A stretch of 37,486 nt of DNA, taken from contig FR899645.1 in NCBI GenBank assembly GCA_000437275.1, positions 1-37,486 on the forward strand. Direction: 5' to 3'. The position numbers and the translations under genes are program-made. The notes beneath the pieces were generated by a model, which searched no databases, was not told the DNA's origin, and saw nothing but the letters and a program-made list of their open reading frames with translations. Positions 24,007 through 30,953 of the stretch are shown here, piece by piece (the stretch's first letter is position 1; the number at the start of each line of letters is the position of its first letter). This DNA comes from Clostridium sp. CAG:411. GTDB lineage: Bacteria; Bacillota; Clostridia; Lachnospirales; Lachnospiraceae.

Positions 24007-24777
24007 CTATTTTACCTCCTCATATATGCTTTCCTGTGCATTTGTCATATGAAACAACTTTCTTCGTCTTCTTGCAATTGGAACACCAGGTTGCAAATAT
24101 CTTCCAGCCCTCTTCTCCAATAGACGAAATGCTTGCTCAAAAACAATAAAAATAACCCAGTAACAAATTGCACAAACAATATAGCATTCTAAAAATCTCT
24201 GACTCATAGTAGCATAGTTTCTTGCTTCTCCCATCATTTCCATGATAGTTACCATACAAGCGAGAGAACTTGCCTTTAATAAGTTTACAAAATGATTTCC
24301 AAAGTTTGGTATGGCAATTACTACACATTGTGGAATGATAATTCTAGTCATCTTCTGCCATGCCGTAAATCCACCTGCATCGCAAGCTTCCCATTGTCCC
24401 TTCGGAATGGTATGTAATGCTGTGGTAATCATGTCACACATATATGGTGCATAGGATAATGCCAACGCAAATACTGCAAAGATATAGGTCGGTGGTTTAC
24501 GAATATCATAGGTATAAAATGCAAATAAATGATCGATACCTCCCATAATTCCATCAATAGCCGTATGGAACACATATAAGAAAATCAAAATAGGGATTCC
24601 TTTTAAAAACGAACATAACACAGAAAAAAGCATTCGAACCGGGGTCCATTTACTCAACACACCAAAGCTTAACAAAATTCCTAGAAGTAAAGCCAGCAAT
24701 ACAGACCACAATGTCAAACTTAACGTAGTCGGAACTCCAGCTAATACTTTTTCCAAACAAGTTCTATATACTTCCAT
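24007..24777 (-). CDS. Polar amino-acid ABC importer, permease subunit
   Basis: This is a 256-residue membrane protein of the HisM/GlnP type with about five segments. The EAA loop that docks the ATPase reads QWEACDAGGFTAWQKMTRII with IPQ following. A positively charged tail (RRRRK) follows the last segment. Its ATG has GGAGGTGTGACTT upstream and sits 12 bases after the first permease. Partners are the neighbouring permease, ATPase and binding lipoprotein. Substrate class is amino acids or opine-like amino-acid derivatives. Confidence 0.92.
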   Translation of the reverse strand: MEVYRTCLEKVLAGVPTTLSLTLWSVLLALLLGILLSFGVLSKWTPVRMLFSVLCSFLKGIPILIFLYVFHTAIDGIMGGIDHLFAFYTYDIRKPPTYIFAVFALALSYAPYMCDMITTALHTIPKGQWEACDAGGFTAWQKMTRIIIPQCVVIAIPNFGNHFVNLLKASSLACMVTIMEMMGEARNYATMSQRFLECYIVCAICYWVIFIVFEQAFRLLEKRAGRYLQPGVPIARRRRKLFHMTNAQESIYEEVK

Positions 24778-24789
24778 AAGTCACACCTC

Positions 24790-25512
24790 CTATCCTTTTG
24801 CTGCAAAAAGTTTCTTTGTTTGCATTGCGGGATTTCCTTTATTGAGCCTTCTCGTTACCAAATTGGAAACAAATAAAATAAGTAATCCCATAATCCAGAA
24901 AATCACTCCTACTGTTATGTACAGTTCCAACTGTCCAACTCCATAATTGTTTTTTACCAATTGCTGTGCCTTTCCAAGAATATCATAGACTCCAATTACC
25001 GCTGCAATAGAAGTATTTTTCATAAGTTCCAAAGACATATTTGTAAGATTAGGCAAGGCACTGGCCGCTCCCTGCGGCAATATAACTCTTCGAAAAGTCT
25101 GTAACGGTCCCATTCCCAAACTCTGTGCTGCTTCAATCTGCTTATAATCCAAAGCAATATATGCGGAGCGAAAGATTTCTGCAAAAAACGCTGCCATATT
25201 TAAGGAAAAAGAAATTAAAGCATAAATGATGGGATCCCATGTATTCGTACTTATGCCATTGTCATTGCAAATAAGGGGTATCCATATAAAAATTAACAAA
25301 AGCTGTACCATCATCGGCGTTCCTCGCATAAAAGATATAAAAACACTGGATAGTCCTTTTAACAACGGATTTTTTCCAATCTTTGCCCATGCGAGAAAAA
25401 AGCCTAATATTGCAGCAATGAAAACAGATATTACTAACATATAAAGTGTTGTCGGCAAAGATTCCAACAAAGCCGGCAAATACTTCCATACAATTTCCAA
25501 AGACTTTTTCAT
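24790..25512 (-). CDS. Polar amino-acid ABC importer, permease subunit
   Basis: This is a 240-residue membrane permease of the same family as its neighbour. The EAA loop reads KQIEAAQSLGMGPLQTFRRV with ILPQG following, close to the family consensus. The block FISFMRGTPMMVQLLL is the usual substrate-gate segment. The start is supported by GGAGGTGAGATT. The two permeases together form the heterodimeric channel of the importer. Confidence 0.93.
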   Translation of the reverse strand: MKKSLEIVWKYLPALLESLPTTLYMLVISVFIAAILGFFLAWAKIGKNPLLKGLSSVFISFMRGTPMMVQLLLIFIWIPLICNDNGISTNTWDPIIYALISFSLNMAAFFAEIFRSAYIALDYKQIEAAQSLGMGPLQTFRRVILPQGAASALPNLTNMSLELMKNTSIAAVIGVYDILGKAQQLVKNNYGVGQLELYITVGVIFWIMGLLILFVSNLVTRRLNKGNPAMQTKKLFAAKG

Positions 25513-25575
25513 AATCTCACCTCCGCATATCCCCTACCTGAAACACAAGTGTTCCAGGCAGGCAATCAAACTTTT

Positions 25576-26526
25576 CTACTTCTCATACCAATTGGCATTC
25601 TCGGCTGTATAACCATCATAGTCAAACAAAGAATCCGTATCCTTCGCTGTCTCAAAGTAATCTGCACCCAGATACTCTTCTGATAACTTCTTTAAAGTTC
25701 CATCCTTATATAATTCTACGGTTGCTTCATTTACTGCCTCTCTAAAATCTGTCAATGACTTATTGATTACACAAACACAGGCTGCTGCTGTAATTGGATC
25801 CGAACAAAATGTGGTATCCTTTAACTCTGGTTTTGAGTTAAGCAAGTCCTTATACATAGATTCTCCCCCAAACCAACAGTCATACTGTCCCTTGATGACC
25901 GCTTGTACTCCATCCAAGTAAGGAATATACTCGGATGTAGGATCTTGTTTATACTTTACATCCGGATATTGTTTTGCCATATCACTAAGTGCAACTGACA
26001 ATCCATCATTTGGTGGGTTTGGAACTAATGACTTTCCATCCAAATCTTCAAACTTTGTAAAGCTATCCTCTTTTCTGGAAATCAAGTTGATCGGATAATA
26101 ACTTTCTGGAATACTTAACAAATAATTTTCTGCTCTTGCAGGTGTAACAAAGTGTGCAGAAACAGACATTGCATAGGTTCCTGCCTGGATTGCTGCAGGT
26201 GCCGCATCTGCACTGGCAGCTACATATTCAAACTTATAATCTTCCAGCTTTTCATCCAACGCCTTCATATATTCATAATCATAACCTTGGAACTGTCCTT
26301 TTTCATCGGTATATGTATAAGGTGCCATTGCGTCTAAGACAGCAACCGTTACGGTATACGTTCCGTCTCCATTATCCTTTAAGCCTGCAATACTCTTGGA
26401 AGAAGATTTTGACCCCGTAGAACTATCGTTACCACTTCCTTTTCCGCAACCTGATAAACAACCAATCACCATTGCCATCACTAAAAATGTAGTTATCGCT
26501 TTTCTTACAAACACCCTTTTTCTCAT
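25576..26526 (-). CDS. Amino-acid-binding lipoprotein of the ABC importer (family 3)
   Basis: This is a 316-residue extracellular binding protein. Residues 1-26 form a lipoprotein signal peptide ending in the lipobox GCLSGC. A serine/glycine-rich linker follows. The mature part has family 3 features: APYTYTDEKGQFQGYDYEYMKAL near the start and AVIKGQYDCWF with a DLLNSKP segment in the second lobe. The ATG at 26526 follows AAAGGAGGATACGCTT. The ligand cannot be named from the sequence; the family binds polar amino acids, opines and related compounds. The gene lies between the ATPase and permease genes. Confidence 0.92.
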   Translation of the reverse strand: MRKRVFVRKAITTFLVMAMVIGCLSGCGKGSGNDSSTGSKSSSKSIAGLKDNGDGTYTVTVAVLDAMAPYTYTDEKGQFQGYDYEYMKALDEKLEDYKFEYVAASADAAPAAIQAGTYAMSVSAHFVTPARAENYLLSIPESYYPINLISRKEDSFTKFEDLDGKSLVPNPPNDGLSVALSDMAKQYPDVKYKQDPTSEYIPYLDGVQAVIKGQYDCWFGGESMYKDLLNSKPELKDTTFCSDPITAAACVCVINKSLTDFREAVNEATVELYKDGTLKKLSEEYLGADYFETAKDTDSLFDYDGYTAENANWYEK

Positions 26527-26545
26527 AAGCGTATCCTCCTTTTGT

Positions 26546-27295
26546 TTAAGCATTAATACGTGCTAAAAATTCCTGTGTACGTTCTGTTTTTGGATGATCA
26601 ATTACCTCCTCCGGAGTTCCATCCTCTACCACTACCCCACCTTCCATAAAAATCACGCGGGTTGCAGCTTCCTTTGCAAATGCAATTTCATGCGTTACAA
26701 TCATCATAGTAATTCCTGTCTTTGCAACTTTACGAATACAAGAAAGCACCTCCCCAACCAATTCTGGATCAAGCGCTGAAGTAGGCTCATCAAATAGTAA
26801 CAAATCTGGTTCCATCACCAACGCTCTGGCAATTCCTACTCGTTGTTGCTGTCCACCAGATAACTGCGATGGATAAAAATCCTTCTTTTCTAAAAGACCA
26901 ACATCTGCTAAAGCCTTTTCCGCTTTTTTTCTAGCTTCCTCCTTATGCATCTTCTTTACAACAACAAGACCTTCCATAACATTTTCTACTGCTGTTCGAT
27001 TACGAAACAGATTGTATTGCTGAAATACCATAGCTGTTTTTCTTCGTAAATTTCGAATTTTCTTTTTACTCTTTTCTTTTGCACCTACTGTATAAGCATT
27101 TACAGTAATACTGCCTTCATTGGCCTGTTCCAAGAAGTTAATACAGCGAAGCATCGTCGTTTTTCCAGAACCACTTGGTCCCAGGATTACAACCACTTCT
27201 CCTTTATTCACTTCAATGTTCACACCATTCAGTACGTTGTTGTCTCCAAAATGCTTATACACATTTTTAATGGATAACATTCTCTCTTCTGGCAT
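26546..27295 (-). CDS. Amino-acid ABC importer ATPase
   Basis: This is a 249-residue cytosolic ATPase, first gene of the leftward operon. It has Walker A GPSGSGKTT, Q-loop MVFQQYNLF, signature LSGGQQQR, Walker B LLLFDEPTSALDPE and a switch histidine in VTHE. These match the GlnQ/HisP group. The start at 27295 follows GGAGGAATGTAAG; the frame is open to 27379 without a site there. Its leader carries a promoter, a FadR-like operator and a hairpin with a U-run. Confidence 0.94.
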   Translation of the reverse strand: MPEERMLSIKNVYKHFGDNNVLNGVNIEVNKGEVVVILGPSGSGKTTMLRCINFLEQANEGSITVNAYTVGAKEKSKKKIRNLRRKTAMVFQQYNLFRNRTAVENVMEGLVVVKKMHKEEARKKAEKALADVGLLEKKDFYPSQLSGGQQQRVGIARALVMEPDLLLFDEPTSALDPELVGEVLSCIRKVAKTGITMMIVTHEIAFAKEAATRVIFMEGGVVVEDGTPEEVIDHPKTERTQEFLARINA

Positions 27296-27374
27296 CTTAC
27301 ATTCCTCCAATCTGTTTCGCCTTCTCTCCGAGAAGGAATTGGGATAATACATCTGCTTTTTCAAAATACCTGTT

Positions 27375-27394
27375 GTCAAGCGGATATTCGCAAT
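27375..27394 (+). repeat. Dispersed repeat family A, left half
   Basis: GTCAAGCGGATATTCGCAAT is identical over 20 bases to 30520-30539. The right arm of the hairpin is replaced in this copy. Further plus-strand similarity continues in short blocks (ATTCG, TTAAA, AGCAAA, CGCT) towards 27440, in the same order as at 30555-30586. Confidence 0.65.
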
Positions 27395-27411
27395 TGAAGC
27401 AGGGGACTTAC

Positions 27412-27480
27412 TTGATTCGATTAAAAAGCAAAAAGGACGCTATCTTCACTAGAAGAATAGCGCCCTTGCTAACGAATCAA
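27412..27480 (-). terminator. Long hairpin with U-run in the transporter operon leader
   Basis: Outer arms TTGATTCG (27412-27419) and CGAATCAA (27473-27480) are perfect complements. On the minus strand the inner stem GGGCGCTATTCTTC-TAGT-GAAGATAGCGTCC is followed by TTTTTGCTTTTT. It can terminate read-through from the LysR gene. Because the operon's promoter lies upstream of it (27517-27545), it would also act as an attenuator for the transporter operon. It accounts for most of the 27296-27608 gap. Confidence 0.7.
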
Positions 27481-27483
27481 TCT

Positions 27484-27500
27484 AACTGGTCTAACCAGTT
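27484..27500. promoter_or_regulatory. FadR/GntR-type operator
   Basis: AACTGGTCTAACCAGTT is a perfect 7-bp palindrome with a 3-base centre. Its core fits TNGTNNNACNA, the known consensus for FadR-group GntR regulators. It covers about +10 to +26 of the transporter promoter, a roadblock position. The GntR/FCD protein encoded at 20176-20841 is the obvious candidate to bind it. Confidence 0.6.
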
Positions 27501-27516
27501 GTCCTTGAATGCATTC

Positions 27517-27545
27517 AATATAGCATGGTTTATTTTTGCTGTCAA
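27517..27545 (-). promoter_or_regulatory. Sigma-A promoter of the amino-acid importer operon
   Basis: On the minus strand: TTGACA (27540-27545), exactly 17 bases, TATATT (27517-27522). Expected start near 27510, giving a leader of about 215 bases to the ATPase ATG at 27295. Confidence 0.78.
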
Positions 27546-27608
27546 TACGTTTTTTTTGGTAATTTTCCCCTCTCCATCTCTGTTTTTTCTATATTTAAAG
27601 CTATCCCA

Positions 27609-28505
27609 TTACAATTCTCCCAATACTTCATTCCAAATCTTTGGAATCCTTGCAATTGCAAAGTCTACAAAACTTTTTGCTGCTGGAGATAATTTTTTAT
27701 AACTTTTCATTCCAATTCCCATATCCCGATAATAAGGCGGGTCTACCGGAATGCATTCCACCTTATAATGGTATCCAGTACAGATTAGTTGGGTCAGTAT
27801 ACTTAGTCCTAATTTGTTTTCCACCATAGATAAAATCGTATGGTCATCTAACACTGAATAATTATATTTTGGTGTAATTCCCGAACACTCTAATGCATTA
27901 TGAATGTCAAAATCATTTCCATCTGCGGAAAGAATAAAGGGCTGTCCTTCAAAGCTTTCCATCGGGAAGTTTCGTTTATGATCTAATGCATATCCTTCTG
28001 GCAATACAGCTACCAGTGGATCTTTCCCATATGAAAAAAAATCCATTGTTCTGGCATACGGACGACTGATAAAAGCAAAATCTATCTCATTGCTGTCAAT
28101 CCAGCTTAAAATATTTTCTGCACCACCCTCTCGAATATCGATAATCAGATTAGGGTGGAATTCTTTAAATTCCCGTAATATCATTGGCAACAAATGTATG
28201 GATACACTGGAGTAGGCTCCAATCGTCATCTTTCCATACTCTAGTCCTTTGATACTATAAATCGTTTGTTCCAGTCTTTCTTGTATCCTCATCAATTCCC
28301 GCATGGTGGGAAGTAACAATTCTGCTGCCGGAGTCAGTGTAACTCCATATTTTTCTCGAAAAATAACAGGAAAACCTAATTCTTCCTCTATTTTTTTTAA
28401 TATGTGGCTAGCTCCTGGCTGAGAATACCCCAACCGTTCTGCTGTTCTTGTTATATTTTTTGTTTCTGCAAGGTCCAGTAGCAATTCATATTCTTGAAAA
28501 TCCAT
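27609..28505 (-). CDS. LysR-family transcriptional regulator
   Basis: This is a 298-residue DNA-binding protein. The N-terminal winged helix is clear (LLLDLAETKNITRTAERLGYS, then QPGASHILKKIEEELGFPVIF). The C-terminal two-lobe effector domain starts near residue 90 (KMTIGAYSSVSIHLLP). The ATG at 28505 is chosen because AAGGA lies 10 bases ahead; an upstream ATG at 28580 has no site. It lies back to back with the aminotransferase gene, the classic arrangement for a LysR activator of a divergent catabolic operon. The likely co-inducer is the pathway substrate or an intermediate. Confidence 0.9.
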   Translation of the reverse strand: MDFQEYELLLDLAETKNITRTAERLGYSQPGASHILKKIEEELGFPVIFREKYGVTLTPAAELLLPTMRELMRIQERLEQTIYSIKGLEYGKMTIGAYSSVSIHLLPMILREFKEFHPNLIIDIREGGAENILSWIDSNEIDFAFISRPYARTMDFFSYGKDPLVAVLPEGYALDHKRNFPMESFEGQPFILSADGNDFDIHNALECSGITPKYNYSVLDDHTILSMVENKLGLSILTQLICTGYHYKVECIPVDPPYYRDMGIGMKSYKKLSPAAKSFVDFAIARIPKIWNEVLGEL

Positions 28506-28611
28506 ATTCAACACATCCTTACCTAATGTTCTGTTGCTATCATACCGATTTTTGTTTTTGCTGTCAATCCAGGTATTCATTTTGTTTATATCTAATATTA
28601 GTTTTTAGAAG

Positions 28612-28640
28612 TTTACTTATCTCTCAACATGCCGTATGAT
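28612..28640 (+). promoter_or_regulatory. Promoter of the aminotransferase-dehydrogenase operon
   Basis: TTTACT (28612-28617), a 17-base spacer and TATGAT (28635-28640). The -35 is weak, as expected for an activator-dependent promoter. Start expected near 28647, 83 bases before the ATG. Confidence 0.55.
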
Positions 28641-28653
28641 AAGGACATCCAAA

Positions 28654-28677
28654 CGAGATACCACAGAATGGTTCTCG
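28654..28677. promoter_or_regulatory. Imperfect palindrome near the operon start
   Basis: CGAGATACCA-CAGAA-TGGTTCTCG: the inner ACCA/TGGT and outer CGAG/CTCG arms pair with one bulge. It lies just downstream of the proposed start site. It could be a regulator site or a leader hairpin. It does not show a clean T-N11-A LysR box. Confidence 0.4.
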
Positions 28678-28729
28678 AAGAGATTACTTAAGTTTAAAAC
28701 AGAAAACACATCAAAGGAGGTCGGTTCAT

Positions 28730-30022
28730 ATGCCAATGAAATTTGAGGACTATAAAAAATATTTAAGTCCTGTCTTCTACAAGCAGACAAACTTAGTTGC
28801 AAAATCTGCCAGTGGTTGTTATTTGACAGATGTAAACGGAGACAAATATTTAGACTTTGTACAGGGTATTGCAGTAAATGCAATGGGACACAATTATCCG
28901 CCCATTGTGAAAGCAATTCAGGAACAGGCAGGTAATCTGGTCAATGCTTCCTTTAACCTGGTAAATTATGAGTCCACCTTAACACTTGCCAAGGAGCTTG
29001 CCGGTGTCACTCCAAAAGGGTTAGACTCTATCTTCTTTACCAATGGTGGTGCAGAAGCAACCGACAGTGCATTAAAACTTTCTATGTCCTATACGGGCAG
29101 AAGTGCTGTAATCGCCTTTATGGGTTCCTTCCACGGAAGAACGGTTGGTGCAACCTCGATTACAGGCTCCAATTCAAAATATCGAAAACACTATAATCCA
29201 TTGATGGGAAATGTTTATTTTTCTCCCTATCCAAGTAAAGACCTCTGCCCAGAGGGAATGCCCGCAGAAGAACGTGCTGATTATTGCTTATGGGAATTAA
29301 AAAAATTATTGCAATATATTGTATGGCCGGAAGATGTTGCCTGTATCTATATGGAACCAGTCATGGGCGAAGGCGGATATGTGGTGCCGGATAAAAAGTT
29401 TGTACAGGGTGTTGCAGACATTTGCAAGCAGTACGGCATACTTTTGATTTTTGATGAAATCCAATCGGGCTTTGGTCGTACCGGTAAAATGTGGGCCAGC
29501 CAGCATTTTGATGTTGTTCCTGATATTATGACTGTGGGAAAGGCAATTGCAGGAGGACTTCCAATGAGTGCTGTTATTTCTACTCCTGAAATCATGGATA
29601 AGTGGCCAATTGGTACACACGGTACAACTTTCGGAGGAAATCCGGTTGCTGCCGCCGCAGGATGTGTGGTACTGGAACAGTATAAGGATGGCAGCCTTTT
29701 GAAAAATGTAAATGAAATGGGTGCCTACCTAAAGGAAAAACTTACTGGCTTGATGGAAAAGTATCCTTGTATTTCCGATGTTCGTGGAGTTGGTTTAATG
29801 ATTGCCATTGAATTTTCCCATGAAGATGGCTCTCCTGCACAGGATATCTGGGTAGATGTCAAGGCAAGGATGTTAAAGCGACATATGCTGACCTTAAACT
29901 GTGGTGTACACGGAAATGGAATGCGTTTTGCCACTCCATTAAACGTCAAAAAGGAAGAACTGGACGAAGGACTTGCTATTTTAGAAGATTCAATTAAGGA
30001 AATGTACGCAGAAAAGAAATAG
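28730..30022 (+). CDS. Class III aminotransferase
   Basis: This is a 430-residue PLP enzyme of the acetylornithine/4-aminobutyrate aminotransferase fold. The phosphate loop NGGAEATDSALKL, FMGSFHGRTVGATSITG, the Asp that binds the PLP nitrogen in IFDEIQSGFGRTGKMW, the PLP lysine in MTVGKAIAGGLP and THGTTFGGNPVAAAA are all intact. AAAGGAGGTCGGTTCAT precedes the ATG. It heads the rightward operon. Members use omega-amino groups (4-aminobutyrate, 5-aminovalerate, ornithine) or alpha-amino groups. An omega-amino substrate would yield an aldehyde, matching the alcohol dehydrogenase of the divergent operon. The exact substrate cannot be assigned. Confidence 0.92.
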   Translation: MPMKFEDYKKYLSPVFYKQTNLVAKSASGCYLTDVNGDKYLDFVQGIAVNAMGHNYPPIVKAIQEQAGNLVNASFNLVNYESTLTLAKELAGVTPKGLDSIFFTNGGAEATDSALKLSMSYTGRSAVIAFMGSFHGRTVGATSITGSNSKYRKHYNPLMGNVYFSPYPSKDLCPEGMPAEERADYCLWELKKLLQYIVWPEDVACIYMEPVMGEGGYVVPDKKFVQGVADICKQYGILLIFDEIQSGFGRTGKMWASQHFDVVPDIMTVGKAIAGGLPMSAVISTPEIMDKWPIGTHGTTFGGNPVAAAAGCVVLEQYKDGSLLKNVNEMGAYLKEKLTGLMEKYPCISDVRGVGLMIAIEFSHEDGSPAQDIWVDVKARMLKRHMLTLNCGVHGNGMRFATPLNVKKEELDEGLAILEDSIKEMYAEKK

Positions 30023-30052
30023 AACATATTTATAGAACAAATAAACCAATTG

Positions 30053-30102
30053 GATTCATGTCCGCATGGCTCTTCATGAATCACATAAGCACAAAGCCAT
30101 GC
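30053..30102 (+). promoter_or_regulatory. H-type pseudoknot-shaped leader before ridA
   Basis: Two perfect 8-bp helices interleave. GATTCATG (30053-30060) pairs with CATGAATC (30075-30082), and GCATGGCT (30064-30071) pairs with AGCCATGC (30095-30102). The order is stem 1 left, stem 2 left, stem 1 right, stem 2 right, with 3-, 3- and 12-base loops. The two helices can form a pseudoknot or exclude one another. The ridA ribosome binding site GAGG begins about 6 bases later. No known riboswitch class is recognised. Confidence 0.55.
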
Positions 30103-30118
30103 AGAAAAGAGGTATATT

Positions 30119-30496
30119 ATGAGAACACAGATTACATCAGAAAAATGCGGAGAATGTCATGGACCATACGCTTTAGGCGTAAAAATGGGAAATATTATTT
30201 TTACTACTCAGATTGGAACCGATGTCACTGGTGAAATGGTAGCAGGCGGTATGAAGGAACAGACAAAAGCAACCATGGAAAATGCTAAGGCTGTTTTGGA
30301 AGCTGCTGGTGCTTCTATGGATGACATTGGAAAAGTTACCATTTATATTAAGGATATTTCTCTTATTCCAGAAATGAACGAAGTCTATAAGACTTACTTC
30401 CCAGAAGGTAACTTCCCTGCAAGATGCTGTACACAGTGTGTAGATATGGTAGATGGATGCCTGGTAGAGATGGAGTTCGTTGCCGTAACGGAATAA
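30119..30496 (+). CDS. ridA: RidA family imine/enamine deaminase
   Basis: This is a 125-residue trimeric cytosolic protein that hydrolyses reactive 2-aminoacrylate-type enamines and imines to keto acids and ammonia. The family blocks are present: GPYALGVKMGNIIFTTQIG, QTKATMENAKAVLEAAG, KVTIYIKDI and the substrate-binding arginine in NFPARCCTQ, ending with VEMEFVAV. Unusually it has a cysteine pair (CCTQC) after that arginine. Located between the aminotransferase and the flavoprotein dehydrogenase genes, it probably clears imines released by the dehydrogenase. Its leader can form a pseudoknot. Confidence 0.93.
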   Translation: MRTQITSEKCGECHGPYALGVKMGNIIFTTQIGTDVTGEMVAGGMKEQTKATMENAKAVLEAAGASMDDIGKVTIYIKDISLIPEMNEVYKTYFPEGNFPARCCTQCVDMVDGCLVEMEFVAVTE

Positions 30497-30519
30497 TAGG
30501 TATTTGGAAGATTATCTTA

Positions 30520-30554
30520 GTCAAGCGGATATTCGCAATCCGCTTCCCTACTTA
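30520..30554 (+). repeat. Dispersed repeat family A, complete copy
   Basis: GTCAAGCGGATATTCGCAAT then CCGCTTCCCTACTTA. The core AAGCGGAT-ATTCGCA-ATCCGCTT is an 8-bp hairpin. Other copies: 27375, 10304, 13261 and, inverted, 32603. The copy at 32603 has a compensated base pair in the stem. Confidence 0.7.
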
Positions 30555-30577
30555 ATTCGGTTAAACAATAAACTAGC

Positions 30578-30617
30578 AAAGGCGCTGGATGGTCTCAAAT
30601 TCCATCCAGTCCTTTTT
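30578..30617 (+). terminator. Intrinsic terminator between ridA and the dehydrogenase genes
   Basis: CTGGATGG (30585-30592) and CCATCCAG (30602-30609) pair perfectly; AAAGG before and CCTTTTT after extend the stem and give the U-run. It ends 19 bases before the next ATG, inside an apparent operon. It may be an attenuator that separates ridA expression from that of the dehydrogenase. Confidence 0.75.
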
Positions 30618-30635
30618 ACATAAGGAGGAAATGCT

Positions 30636-30950
30636 ATGTGCCTAAGAGTGGATCATCATGTAATTTTGGATTGCACCCATGTCGGTGATGAAGTAGAAAT
30701 CACCGTAGATGGCAAGGTAATAAAAGCCTACGAAGGCGAACCGATCTTGGCTGCAATCCTAAATGCAGGAATCAAAATAAATCGTTACACAGTAAAAAGG
30801 AAAGAACCTCGTGGCTTATTTTGCGGAATTGGACAATGCACAGACTGTGCGATGGTCGTAGATGGCAAAGCAAATGTTCGTACATGTATTACCCCAGTCA
30901 AAGCTGGTATGGTAATCAAAACACAAGATGGATTAGCAAAGGGGGAATAG
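30636..30950 (+). CDS. Small [2Fe-2S] protein (Fer2_4 type), dehydrogenase subunit
   Basis: This is a 104-residue protein with a plant-type [2Fe-2S] fold. The cluster cysteines follow the C-x4-C-x2-C...C pattern in FCGIGQCTDCAMVVDG and VRTC. A beta-grasp start (EVEITVDGKVIKAYEGEPILAAI) precedes it. This domain is normally the N terminus of the alpha subunit of sarcosine oxidase, or the small subunit of opine oxidase and hydrogen cyanide synthase. Here it is a separate gene, 3 bases before the FAD subunit, with AAGGAGGAAATGCT before the ATG. It should relay electrons from the flavins. Confidence 0.88.
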   Translation: MCLRVDHHVILDCTHVGDEVEITVDGKVIKAYEGEPILAAILNAGIKINRYTVKRKEPRGLFCGIGQCTDCAMVVDGKANVRTCITPVKAGMVIKTQDGLAKGE

Positions 30951-30953
30951 ATT

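Noticed and set aside
27425..27470. T-box riboswitch upstream of the importer operon
   Set aside because: The hairpin and U-run are terminator-like, but the conserved T-box motif (GGTGGNACCGCG type) and a specifier stem are not visible.
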